This document shows, piece by piece, positions 37,143 to 47,850 of a DNA stretch of 64,000 nt. How positions within the stretch are numbered: the stretch's first letter is position 1; every line of letters starts with the position of its first letter. Made by a program: the position numbers and the translations under genes. The stretch covers positions 9,806 through 73,805 of the forward strand of contig QANZ01049388.1 of NCBI GenBank assembly GCA_003254925.1, written 5' to 3'. Below the pieces are notes generated by a model. That model searched no databases. It was not told where the DNA came from and was given only the letters and a program-made list of their open reading frames with translations. The stretch is from Chamaecrista fasciculata. Lineage: Eukaryota; Streptophyta; Magnoliopsida; Fabales; Fabaceae.

Positions 37143-38003
37143 AGTCAAAAATTAAATCTATTTTGGTCCCTAATGTTTACCTTAAGTTCCATTTTGATCC
37201 ATAATAATTTTTTTGCTTCATTATGGTCCTTAATATTTCCGAAACGTTTTATCATTGGTCCCTAATTATTGAATATGATCATATTTCTCTTGTTTCAAAT
37301 TTGATTGCGATTAAATCATACCTATGAGTTAAATTTGATGAGTCATTTCTTTTCTTAATTGAAGTCATCGGCAAATGAGATCAAATCAGACCTATAAATG
37401 AGCCGGTTGTTTAATATATTTGATCATATATATATATATATATATATATATTATTTCAAGTTCGAATGCAATGGAATCGCAGCTATAAGTTACTCTTGAC
37501 GAGCTATTCCTTTGTCTAATTGGAACCGTTGACCAACGATATCAAATAGTACCCTGAAAGTTAATATTTACGATGTTTCGACTAAACTCAATGTCGAAGT
37601 ACTATTTAAACTCGTTTGCCAACGACGACCCCAAGTAGATAGAGAAAGAACTCATTAAGAGTAATTTGTAATCCCTATTTTCTTGCATTTGGACTTGAAA
37701 CAAGAGACATATAACCAAATTCATGAATTAAACAACTCATTTGCAGGTCCAATTTCATGCCTGATTTGACCTCATTAGACGATGACTTCAACTGAGCAAA
37801 GAAAGAACTCATCAAATTTAACCCATAACTATAATTTAATCACATTGAAGTTTAAAAAAAGTGAGCAATATGACCATATTCAATAGTTAGGGGCCAATGA
37901 TGAAACTTTTAAAAAACATTAAGGACTAAAAAAGAACAAAAACAAAATAGAGACCAAAACAGAACTTGAGGTAAACATTAGGGGCCAAAATAAATTTTTG
38001 ACC
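37143..38003. mobile_element. Foldback element, ~860 bp, long 'ttggtccctaa' arms
   Basis: Left end AGTCAAAAATT...TTTTGGTCCCTAATGTTTACC and right complement GGTCAAAAATTTATTTTGGCCCCTAATGTTTACC. Pairing continues inward for about 270 bp through CATTGGTCCCTAA/TTAGGGGCCAATG and GAGTTAAATTTGATGAG/CTCATCAAATTTAAC. Flanks are A-rich. The loop includes an (AT)n tract. Words near the arms resemble the element at 58896-59369. Confidence 0.6.
37426..37451. repeat. (AT)13 microsatellite
   Basis: Uninterrupted AT dinucleotide run within the foldback at 37143-38003. Confidence 0.9.
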
Positions 38004-40061
38004 AAAGAAAAAATAAGACTAGGTTTTACTTATTGGCATTTTCAGTTTTAAAACAGGCAGAATAGGACTTGCGTTATTAATTTTATATTTTTGTTTGCCC
38101 ATATAATTTGAATAATGAGGTTTCAGGCTGAAGAGAAGGTTAACTTGTGAGACTTTTTTTTTTTTTTGCCTGGTAACTTGTGATGTGAGACTCGAACTTG
38201 CAGAAACGTGAGAACTTTGGCTTTTAATAGCGTACACAATAAATATATAGTTAGTATACAAAAATTTAGATAATCACGTGGGGGAAATGAGTGTTTAATA
38301 GTAATTACCGATTTAATCCGTATATGATAAAATTGACCAGTTCCTGTATTCGTAGGTGATGTGAAGGGAAAAGTTTTAAAGAAAACTGAAATAGTGAAAT
38401 GTGTAAGATCACAGAAGTTGCTTTGTGGAGTAAAATTAGTGAATGTGACCACTGACTTCAATCAGAAACAAGCTAGCTAGTTATATATTTTGCTTTTGAG
38501 ATTCTGTCCAGGTTCTCTGGAATTTCCATTTTTAATTTTAAATGTAGGAATCCAATTGCTATGCTAAAGTTGAAATAACGACTTTGGCATTAATTAGTAG
38601 TTGGTCCATGAACCAATGTTGACCTTGGCGGCACTTACTTAATTTAGGATCCTATTTAAGTGGGTGTTTGCACAAATAGTTCATAGAAATGAAACTTACT
38701 TCTAAAGCTAAATTAAGATAATGAATGGAGAATGAGAGATTTTTCAAATCGTCGTCGGTCTTAATAAAGTATGGATTCAGAGTGATTTCATTTGAATCTC
38801 GAAAATATATCAATTAAGTAACTAACAGAAAGTCGACCTTGTTATCTATTGACATTGAAAAAACACTGAATTAAGTAATTGCCTTTGAAACAATTAATCT
38901 AGAGTTTATCAACAGTTGAAAATTTAAATCAATGAACTCGATCAGTTTCTTAAAAGCCAAGGTCACGTGGTACATTTATAGATGTGGATTTGAGAATCAT
39001 ATATTGTTTCTGGCAAAGAGATTTTGTAAAGATAATAAAAAGAGAGAAGGGTGGGAATCTCTGACTTTCTCACTGAGTCACTGGCTCAGTTTTCACTTTT
39101 CAGCCCTCCCAGACAGAATAGTTTATATAAGGAAAATCTTCCTTGATTAATTATTATAGTTATTTATGTGATCTCTTGCTACCATTTTTATCTCTTGCTA
39201 CCATTCCAAATTGAAGTAAAATTACTATATTGAGTATTAACAACACATGGAGAATGCCTCAGCAATAACATCACATGCACGCAGTCACCTATCATATATA
39301 TATATATACATAATATTTGATCGATATAGTTCCATTTTCTTCCTACTTCACGAATCACCACAAAACAAAAAACTGAATTGTAAACTTGAGACCGATCAGT
39401 TGCATTGTTTTATTTCCAAATTTGGTTAGCACTTAATCATCCGAACGTGAACTATCTTACTTTATTTTTTTATTTTTTCTATATTCTCTTTCGTACTTTG
39501 ACTTACACAGACACTAAATAGATAGAGGAAAATTTGAAATTGTTTTGCTCTGTGCAGTCAGTCTTCTAGATAAAAATTGAAATTTCTTTGATTTTTTAAA
39601 AAAAGTCTTATTAAGTGAAATTAATTCGGAGAATATAGTCAAGTCAAAGCATCAAGTTTTACTTGGTGCGGGTTGGTGACTGTAGAAGTGGAAAGAAAAG
39701 AAACACGAGTCGAATTATGACACAAGGATTAAAGAAAGAGCCACAAAAATAGTAAAGTGAAGTGTATTTGTGACTTTGTGTAATGTATGCTTTGAATTAA
39801 TAATTTTTCATAATCATTTGATTATTCCAATGAACCCATTACCCATGTGTGTTTTAAGAATGGTCAAACTCCCGTCAAAATAGCTGGCTAGGTGAAAAAA
39901 AGGAAAAGAAAAAGAATATACAAATTACAATTTACATCATCATCACTGCTCTTAACACTAACTACCACACCCTCACAAGTCAAATGTGTATTGTTCATGC
40001 CATCCATGGGAATAATGGGTTGTTCATATTTTGAAAGTTGTTGTTCATCTTCATCATTGCT
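38004..40061. other. Intergenic DNA and promoter region of the receptor kinase
   Basis: No coding frame with family resemblance. Long AT-rich stretches and one AT microsatellite near 39295-39308. No confident TATA box was picked out. Confidence 0.45.
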
Positions 40062-42014
40062 ATGAGAGTCTCACTACTCTCAAAACCTTCTTCTCCAATG
40101 TCCATCCTCTTTATTTTCTTCTTCTTCTTCTTCGCTTTTCCCTTTCTTTCTTTTTCTGCCAACGACACAAATCTCACCGCTTCTTGTCCTCTCAACTTCA
40201 CCGTGCTCTCCGTCGTGAGCGGCGGCGCTTCTCCCTCGTTCGATTTATCCACCATCTGCCAGTACACGAGCCAAGCGCTCCGTCTTTTGGATTCCGACTA
40301 TCTCCGCCGCACCGGATTCTTCCTCCCTCCGCTTAACTCCTCCGAGACGTGTTGGGACAATTTCCAAAAATACCTCAACCAATTCAACTCTAGCTTCGAT
40401 GCTCGTTCCTCTTGTGGTTACCAAACCACCTGGATCGCCGAGGGATGCATGAATATCACCACCAGGCAACAGTTCGAATCCTTGGTTCCTCAATCGGTGC
40501 TTCAAAATGTTCAAAGCAGTTGCAATCAATCCCTAGAGAATAATTCCCCTTGTGCTCTCTGCGAAACTAGCTTGTCTACCGTTCAAGCCTCTTACCTCAC
40601 CGGAGTTTCTATCGGCAACGTCTCCGGTTGTACGGCGTTTCCGTCGATTTACGCCGCCGCCTTCGCCAATCAGGGGGGACCCACCGACAGAGGCACCGCC
40701 AAGTGCTTGTTCTCTCTCGGTCCCAATTTCAAAGCATCCAACGGTAAGAAACGAACGATTCTTATTGCGGTTGTTGTGATTGTTTCTGTTTTGGTCTTGG
40801 TTTTGGTGATTGCTGGCCTATGGGGTTATCGGAGGTTCTTGAGGAACAAGAACGAGGGCATGAACAAGAGTATTAGTAAATCTGAGATGCGTGTGATTTC
40901 TTCGTTGGATTCGATTAACGAGAGCACCACTTTGATTAGGTTTACATTTGATGATATTAGGAAGGCAACGAGGAATTTCTCTAGGGATTATATAATAGGT
41001 AGAGGGGGGTATGGGAATGTGTATAAAGGGGTTCTCCCAGATGGAACTGAAGTAGCATTGAAAAGGTTTAAGAATTGTTCAGCTGCAGGAGATGCTAGTT
41101 TCGCTCATGAGGTTGAAGTAATTGCAAGTGTTAGGCATGTGAATCTTGTTGCTCTCAGAGGATATTGTACAGCCACAACCAATTTAGAAGGTCACCAGAG
41201 GATTATTGTGTGTGATTTGGTGAAGAATGGGAGTCTCCATGATCATTTGTTTGGGTCTATGGGAAAAAGACTCAGTTGGCCAATCCGTCAACAGATTGCA
41301 CTAGGGACTGCAAGAGGATTAGCTTATTTGCATTATGGGGCTCAACCTTCCATCATCCATAGGGATATCAAAGCCAGTAATATACTTCTGGATGACAAGT
41401 TTGAAGCAAAAGTAGCAGATTTTGGACTGGCAAAGTTCAACCCTGAGGGAATGACACACATGAGCACTAGGGTAGCTGGAACAATGGGATATGTTGCTCC
41501 TGAGTATGCATTGTATGGACAATTGACAGAGAGGAGTGATGTTTTTAGTTATGGTATAGTGCTTCTTGAGCTTTTGAGTGGGAAGAAAGCGCTTCAAATG
41601 AACGATGAGGGCCAACCCACTGCTCTGCATGATTTGGCTTGGTCATTGGTTAGAGCAGGAAGGCCTTTGGATGTTATTGAAGATGGCATGCCGGAAGCAG
41701 GTTCGCCGGAAGTTCTTGAGAAGTATGTGTTGATTGCTGTGCTGTGTTCTCACCCACAGTTATATGCGAGGCCAACAATGGATCAGGTTGTAAAGATGTT
41801 GGAGACAGATCAATCAGTACCTTCAATACCAGAACGCCCAATTCCTCTTGTTGCTGGGAGGATTGATATCGAAAGATCTGTGGGAAGCTTTGGCTCTGGG
41901 ACACTCTCTAGTCCAACAGGTTATCAGAGATATGCATTTGAAAGTGATTGCCGATCTTCTAATTCTAAGGAAGAAGATGGAAGTTCAGGCTCCAGAATAG
42001 TCAGTACAGATTAA
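40062..42014 (+). CDS. SPARK-type receptor-like protein kinase (At1g11050/RKF3-like), single exon
   Basis: 650 residues from the first ATG in the frame (40062). A hydrophobic signal peptide spans about residues 13-33 (a run of six Phe, then AFPFLSFSA). The ectodomain to about residue 228 is Cys-rich with many N-glycosylation sites and the SPARK-like arrangement TCWDNFQKYLNQF, CGYQTTWIAEGC and NNSPCALCETSL. A transmembrane helix covers about 233-255 (ILIAVVVIVSVLVLVLVIAG). The kinase domain has GRGGYGNVYKG from 313, Lys334 (VALKRF), HRDIKASNILL with Asp435, DFGLAKF from 453, and APEYALYGQLTERSDVFSYG. All catalytic residues are present, so an active plasma-membrane Ser/Thr kinase is expected. 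Ligand and pathway are unknown. It is intronless and GC-rich at the 5' end. Confidence 0.95.
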   Translation: MRVSLLSKPSSPMSILFIFFFFFFAFPFLSFSANDTNLTASCPLNFTVLSVVSGGASPSFDLSTICQYTSQALRLLDSDYLRRTGFFLPPLNSSETCWDNFQKYLNQFNSSFDARSSCGYQTTWIAEGCMNITTRQQFESLVPQSVLQNVQSSCNQSLENNSPCALCETSLSTVQASYLTGVSIGNVSGCTAFPSIYAAAFANQGGPTDRGTAKCLFSLGPNFKASNGKKRTILIAVVVIVSVLVLVLVIAGLWGYRRFLRNKNEGMNKSISKSEMRVISSLDSINESTTLIRFTFDDIRKATRNFSRDYIIGRGGYGNVYKGVLPDGTEVALKRFKNCSAAGDASFAHEVEVIASVRHVNLVALRGYCTATTNLEGHQRIIVCDLVKNGSLHDHLFGSMGKRLSWPIRQQIALGTARGLAYLHYGAQPSIIHRDIKASNILLDDKFEAKVADFGLAKFNPEGMTHMSTRVAGTMGYVAPEYALYGQLTERSDVFSYGIVLLELLSGKKALQMNDEGQPTALHDLAWSLVRAGRPLDVIEDGMPEAGSPEVLEKYVLIAVLCSHPQLYARPTMDQVVKMLETDQSVPSIPERPIPLVAGRIDIERSVGSFGSGTLSSPTGYQRYAFESDCRSSNSKEEDGSSGSRIVSTD

Positions 42015-42518
42015 TTGAGTTTTGAATGCGTGAATTGTCTTTCCACTACTTAGTATCAGCATAATTTGATTTGTTTGTAGAGTTTTTAGATCTTGGATTG
42101 TATGTATGCTTTCTGAAGCATTTTCTGTTGTAAATGCATAAGGGATGTATGAAAATTGATTCTTTTGGAGTTTAATGGCAGCATGGCCTAATTAAGCAAA
42201 GCTGCCGATGTATCATTTAAAGCAAGAAGGATAAGAATTTGAGTAAATGAAAGAGGGTTTGAAATATGCATGGATAAGAATGAGCTTGACATATATAAAT
42301 GTTGCTTTCAATCAATCTCAAAACATATTTGCCTCTGTTAATGATGTTTGATTAATTGGTTGGCTTTTATATGATAAGATTAGTAGGTATAACGGAACCT
42401 GAACTACCATCATTGCATGAAAGAGCTGGCTGGTTTATTATCAGACAGATAAAAAGATTCTGTTCCTTAAATAATAATAATAGAAGCATATAAGTTATAT
42501 AACCATATATATTCATGC

Positions 42519-43422
42519 CAATGATGTTAAACCCGGACCAGTCCGACCGGGAGCGAAGTGCAAGACGGTCTGGTTCAATCCAAAAAACCGAAGTGTGGGT
42601 TGGACCGGGAATAACCGGCAAAAAACCGGAAAACCCGGTTCACTCGCTGGACCGTCTCGCGAACCGGTTCAGTCAATTTTTTTTTTCCTCTGTGACACTG
42701 CCTTCCTTTCTTTGCGACTGAGATGAAGACTGAGACGACGACTAGACAACGACGAAAACGACGCTGATGAAAACGAAAAAGACGACGAGCAGGATGATGA
42801 AGCCGACGGCGAAGCCTGACGATGCCAACGACAACGAGGCTAGAGAAAGCCGACGACAACGATGCGGCGCGGCGGAGCGAACGGAGTGAAGACTGAGACG
42901 ATGATGAAGCCGATGCGGGGCGGCGAAAGGAAGAAAGACGCGTTTAGGGTTCGAAATTTTTTTTTTTTGGTACACAAACTCACAAAGAGAGATCTGAGAT
43001 CGGAATTGTAGAGAGAGAGAAGAGAGAAAGTGACGGAGGCTACAGAGTGAAATTTTTTTTTTTGTTTCCTCTCTCTCCCTAATATATATGTATTTGTTTA
43101 TTTCATATACTAGTTGTTGAACCCGTGACCGTGTGAATTTGAAGAAAATTCAAAAGTCAAAACCACAAAGCCACAAGTAAGCTAGTCCTAATATATATGT
43201 ATATATGCAAAAGCTTCATCTTGGATTAATATTTTATCCTCTTTAAAAATTATGTGTATTGAAATTGAAAGTTGAAATTTGAGAGGGTTTATATTTAATA
43301 TATTTAAAATAATTATTTATTGCGTCATCCGGTCCGACCGAACGGTTCGACCGGTTTAACCAATCAGACCGTGAACCAAACACTTGTCCGAGTCTTTGTC
43401 CAGTTCGGTTATGACAACACTT
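42519..43422. mobile_element. hAT-type element with CCGGTT-rich ends, copy 3
   Basis: A perfect 8-bp direct repeat ATTCATGC lies at 42511-42518 and 43423-43430. Ends CAATGATGTTAAACCCGG and (complement) AAGTGTTGTCATAACCGA are weakly inverted. Both subterminal regions carry the dense GACCGG/CCGGTT motifs seen in copies 1 and 2. The GC-rich interior (about 42720-42940) is full of GACGACGA-type repeats. Non-coding. Confidence 0.7.
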
Positions 43423-43430
43423 ATTCATGC

Positions 43431-44368
43431 ATTCCATTTTGGATGTATTAGCAATCTATGGTCCTACAAAACACTAATTACTTGTCTATTATGTCCTGTC
43501 AAAACGGTAGTTATTAATAAAATCAGACAACATTCAGTCCTCAAAGAACAGAGGAAAAGATCCGAAATAAGAGTTGGCTCTATAGATGCGTTGAAGTACA
43601 TGAAAATTTTATAATTTCTTAATTGCTTGAAAACTTTGTATATTATAATATTTAGATATAACAAATAAAGATTTTGAAATTTGTGGTGTTCATGATTTAA
43701 ATAATACATAGGTGTTTTTGAAATTTATATGATCATATTTATATGGATGCTTCTTTTTAATTTTTGTCAGGTTTAATTTTGTTCTTTCAAAATTAAATTT
43801 TGTTTTTATATGATTATGAAAAACATGTCCAGATTAATCTATCCATATGTTAAATTAATTTAATCCCTCTAATTTTATATAAAAAAAATAGACCAGATAA
43901 TTTACGATCACGTATTTAAGCTGAATAATTTCATGTTTTTACTATAAAGCTGGTTTATAGCACATCGTCATTCAGCATCCTTCGAAATGTTAAAGCTGAA
44001 TTTGTCTAGGCTGCTTCTTCTTATAGAAGAAACATGAAATGGCCCTTAATTCAAAGTAATTCGTTTAGAACAAATTTTCGTTTCTTTTTACAACTCATGG
44101 TATGTAGAACGAATTATGAGTTCCATTATTCACAAAATCTATGAACATTGTCAAAGAATGGGATGCCAGAATCACTGTGGACAGGAAACGCGAGCCTTCA
44201 ATCAAAATCTATACAAATACAACAAAATGAAATTTTTATAGTACACCACATCTCACCCTTTCTTTCTTCATATTCTTCTAGGCCTATTTTTTGAAAGAAA
44301 AAAAAAACACTGTATACAGATCATCAAGATCTGGAAAGAAACGAACAACCCCACCTCCCAAATGTTTT
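43431..44368. other. Intergenic DNA, 3' flank of the EEP-family gene
   Basis: No gene or delimited repeat recognised. Confidence 0.45.
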
Positions 44369-47342
44369 CTAATTCGCTTGTCCAGTGTTTGTTTTCCATA
44401 TACTTTTGGATGGATTTGACTGTGTTATCCTCACAACTTTTTGTCTTGCTTGTCTGTGCTTCTTTGTCACATTTTCCTCGGGCTCGCTATTTGTTTTTAC
44501 AACATCAACTTTCACTATGTGGTGATCTGAAGTCCCTTTGGAGGAAAGGACTAAATAGGATCCTGGAACGAATTTATAAGGAGAATTTGAGGATGATAAT
44601 ATGTAATCTACACGAGTGCCATACTTGCATGTCCCTTGTACACCTGCATGAGATGTCAAGAAATTTAGCATTGATCTTCCAAAAACAAGAACTTGGTTAA
44701 CAAATCAAAAGCTTTGGGGATTGTTTTTGTACTTTGGCCTTTGGCAATCATTACAACTGATTCGCATTCCCCTGCAAAGTCTTTCGCATCTGTATAGTGT
44801 TTGCTCTTCAGATATCTCATCACTTCAACCTTTGGTGTAGGCTTTCCTATCTCTTCATAGTACTGCCCCCAACACAAAAGAATCCACATTTGTTATTCTA
44901 AGTAGCTCATGAAGATGAAATTCTACAACTAAACACAAATGAATAACTTTGGTCTGATTTTTTTTTTCTGGTGGATATACCTTAACAATGTCTGTCCATC
45001 TTTCTTGTGAATAATCAGTTTCGTCAAGGGAATTAAGACCACCAGCTAAGATGTGAGGCTCGTCATTAGATTGGATGATTGCGTTTATCTGCTTCATCCG
45101 CCAATTCTCATCAAGATGATCAAGGTGGGTACAGTAAAAATTGACTTCACCAGCTTGAGGTACATCAATGGTGGCTTTCAGAACATTCCTACGGTGAAGA
45201 AATTTCAATTTGTTGCATGTCACATCAACCCTTGTTGTTCAGTCATTCTCTAACTAGATAATTTCAAAGATAACTAGATTTCTTTATTGTTCTTGTTAGA
45301 TTGCCAGTACAGATTGGATTTCCACTAATGCTTCCAAAATTCCTTTAATAGATGGTCATTACCAAGAGATGACTTTGAACAAAAGCAAAATTAGATTTCT
45401 TATCTTGGTTATAAACATGAGCAAAATCAGAAACATATATTATTCTCCTTCTTCCATGTCATATAATTTGTGCCTTATCCTATTTCTTAAAACAGCAGCA
45501 TTAAATATTTATTTGCAATAAATAATTCTAATTTACTCCACACCAAACATGTATTTTCTTTCTGTCTTTAATGTCCCTTATATTGATGTTACGTTTTCCA
45601 CAGAAACAAACAAAAGCATTATATCATGGAAGAGTTGAGGTGATAACTTGCAGGAAAATAGACCACACCCATTAGTGCTTATCAGAATCTCAAGGCTAAC
45701 TTAAAACAAACACAACATCAAAAGTTGTAATCAACCAAGAAAAGTAAGCATACTGCTTGTACTGAATTATCCTTCGCTAAATGCCACAAGGAAGAAAACT
45801 TTTTAGATCACTCTGAACCAGCCATAAATATATTTAGAAAATCACTGGCAGGGGTATAGAATAGAAATAGAAATATCACTCTGAAAAGAACAATGATGAC
45901 AACGCAGAATACTTAAGAAGTAGGTAGGATCCACCGATCCAACCTGCCTCAGTGCATATACAGTTGGCGTGATCATTGTCAATTGCAAAATTGCACGTAA
46001 AAGAAAATATCGGAAAAGATAGTTATAATTAAAAGCAGGGCATACCCGTATATTAAGTAGTGTAAAGAATTATCATGATATTATATTACACTCTGAGAAA
46101 AGGTATATTGGGGGCTAAATTTGATCCAGCAAATATATTTTCATCGCAGGCAACCTTAATGATAGAAAATCAACCTTCTTAATCAGAAAGTCAACTAAAC
46201 AAAACCTTCTTTCTTGTTTAATATTTATTCTTATTGAAAAGTAAAATGGCTACATTATGAGAAACGTGACCATCTTTCTACTTTTTTTTTTTTTTTGGGA
46301 ACCAGAGACGTGAAAGAAGCTTCAAGGAAATACACATAAAGAACAGGAAAAGGTGATGTAATTTTCATAATAGACAGAAAAGAAAATGAGAATAATGAAC
46401 AGTAAGCAACCTGAAATCTGTGTCGTCAAAGATTTTCTGAACTTTCCATCGTTTGATCGGCCACTTTGACAAGATGGCGTTGCCATATTCAGGAGCCCAG
46501 CTTTCAGCGAACACATAATTCATTCCCAATGAATCAGCCAAATCAGACAAAGGCTTCATCCCATTTTCTTCCTCTGCCTTCACATCTTGCAACGCCAATA
46601 TATCAGCATCCAATTCTCTAAGAACATCCAACACTGTTCTACTACTACTTCTATGACTATAAAGCCCATTTCCAGAATAACTCGAGAAACTCACGGAGCC
46701 TCTCGCCGGAACCCTCGCTCCTCTTTCGAACTCCTCGGAGAAGCTCAATTGGCGATGTCGCAGCAGAGAAATCTCGTTGTCTGGCAAATTAATCGACACT
46801 CTCATCTTCGATTTCGCGAACTTCTGTTGCTTACTGAGACAATCTGGACCGTTCATTGAATTCGGATGCAGAGGAGAGTGCTTGAGTATACTTCTCGGCC
46901 GATCGTTCACCGATTTCGCTCGGAAATTAATGTCCAAGGGTAGTATGGGTTTCAAGACGCCTCCATTTTCAAAATCATCACGCGTCGTCGTGGGTCCTTT
47001 TTCTGCCTTGGGAAGCGCGGGTGCCATGGAGAACAGGGCAGCGTTAAATGTCGCAATCCGTACAGATTTTTTCTCTGATTCTGGAATACCTAGATGGTTA
47101 TTGGGATGAACCGTAACTAACCCATTCGTCGTTGATTCGCGTTTAGCGTCGTTTTGGGGTTTGGGGTTGGGTTTTCCGAACTTCTTGATGACTACTTTGG
47201 AGGCGGTGCGACGGCGAAGTGGCCACCGGAGATGGGTGCAGAGGCGGCGGAGGTTGGTGTTGAAGATTTTGAGCATAATGGAGAAGTTGGTGTGAGACAG
47301 AATTAGGTGTTTGCGAGAGAAGATCATGGAGGAAGAGGCCAC
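44369..47342 (-). CDS. Endonuclease/exonuclease/phosphatase (DNase I-like fold) family protein, four exons
   Basis: Coding exons on the minus strand: 47342-46411, 45188-44981, 44862-44733 and 44643-44369, with GT-AG introns and 514 residues. Residues 1-90 are basic and low in conservation; Met23 (47276) is an alternative start. The fold begins at about 94 with RIATFNAALFS (Asn100). It continues with ALQDVKAEEEN (Asp253 where many relatives have Glu), APEYGNAILSKWPI, FYCTHLDHLDENWRMKQI, AGGLNSLDETDYS, TRVDYIL and a C-terminal SDHHIVKVDV. The fold and the NTF/THLDH/SDHH motifs support a metal-dependent phosphodiesterase or phosphatase. The substrate is unknown, and plant members are poorly characterised. 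A long insert (about 105-235) separates the first strand from the rest. The 1.2-kb first intron is otherwise empty. Confidence 0.88.
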
Positions 47343-47652
47343 ATATAGGGTTCTGAGCGAGCTTCAAGTTGCAGAGTTGTTTTCAACTCTGTCTTCTGCT
47401 TTGTATCTTTGGGGTTCAATTTTATTAAATACAGGGGCCAAATGGCAAATGGTGTCTTAGAAGGAAAATCAAAAAATTGGAAAGACAGAATAATAACAAT
47501 AAAATCAATAAATATAGATATTAGATATGCCCTGAAAACACAAATTTCATTTACAACCTACTTTTTTCTCTTCCCTCCTCCCACCTTCACTTAAATATTG
47601 CCAATTCTTAATTTTAGATGAATAAAATGTGATAAATAATAATTTTCGTGTC

Positions 47653-47850
47653 AAAATTTTGCCCAGTTGGTAAGGAGTCGACTCATAACCTACAAGATTG
47701 TAAGTTCAATTTCCACTGCCGATGTGAGGCTCTTGTTGGTAGATGATCTGTAAGTACCTCTGTAAATGTTCATAGAGTCTGAAAATCTGCCCTAGTCTTA
47801 TTGAACTCCGGAACCAACTCACATAAACTTTTTCTAACAAAAAAAAAAAT
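47653..47850 (+). mobile_element. tRNA-derived SINE, copy 1
   Basis: The 5' end resembles a Pol III promoter: A-box-like CAGTTGGTAAGGAG and B-box-like AAGTTCAATTTCC about 35 bases later. A body (TGTGAGGCTCTTGTTGGTAG, TCTGTAAG, TCATAGAGTCTG, CCAACTCACATAAA) and a short A-run at 47839-47849 follow. The same body occurs inverted at 54172-54378. The exact left end is uncertain. Confidence 0.65.

Noticed and set aside
46777-47109. 110-residue plus-strand frame
   Set aside because: Antisense shadow of exon 1 of the EEP-family gene.
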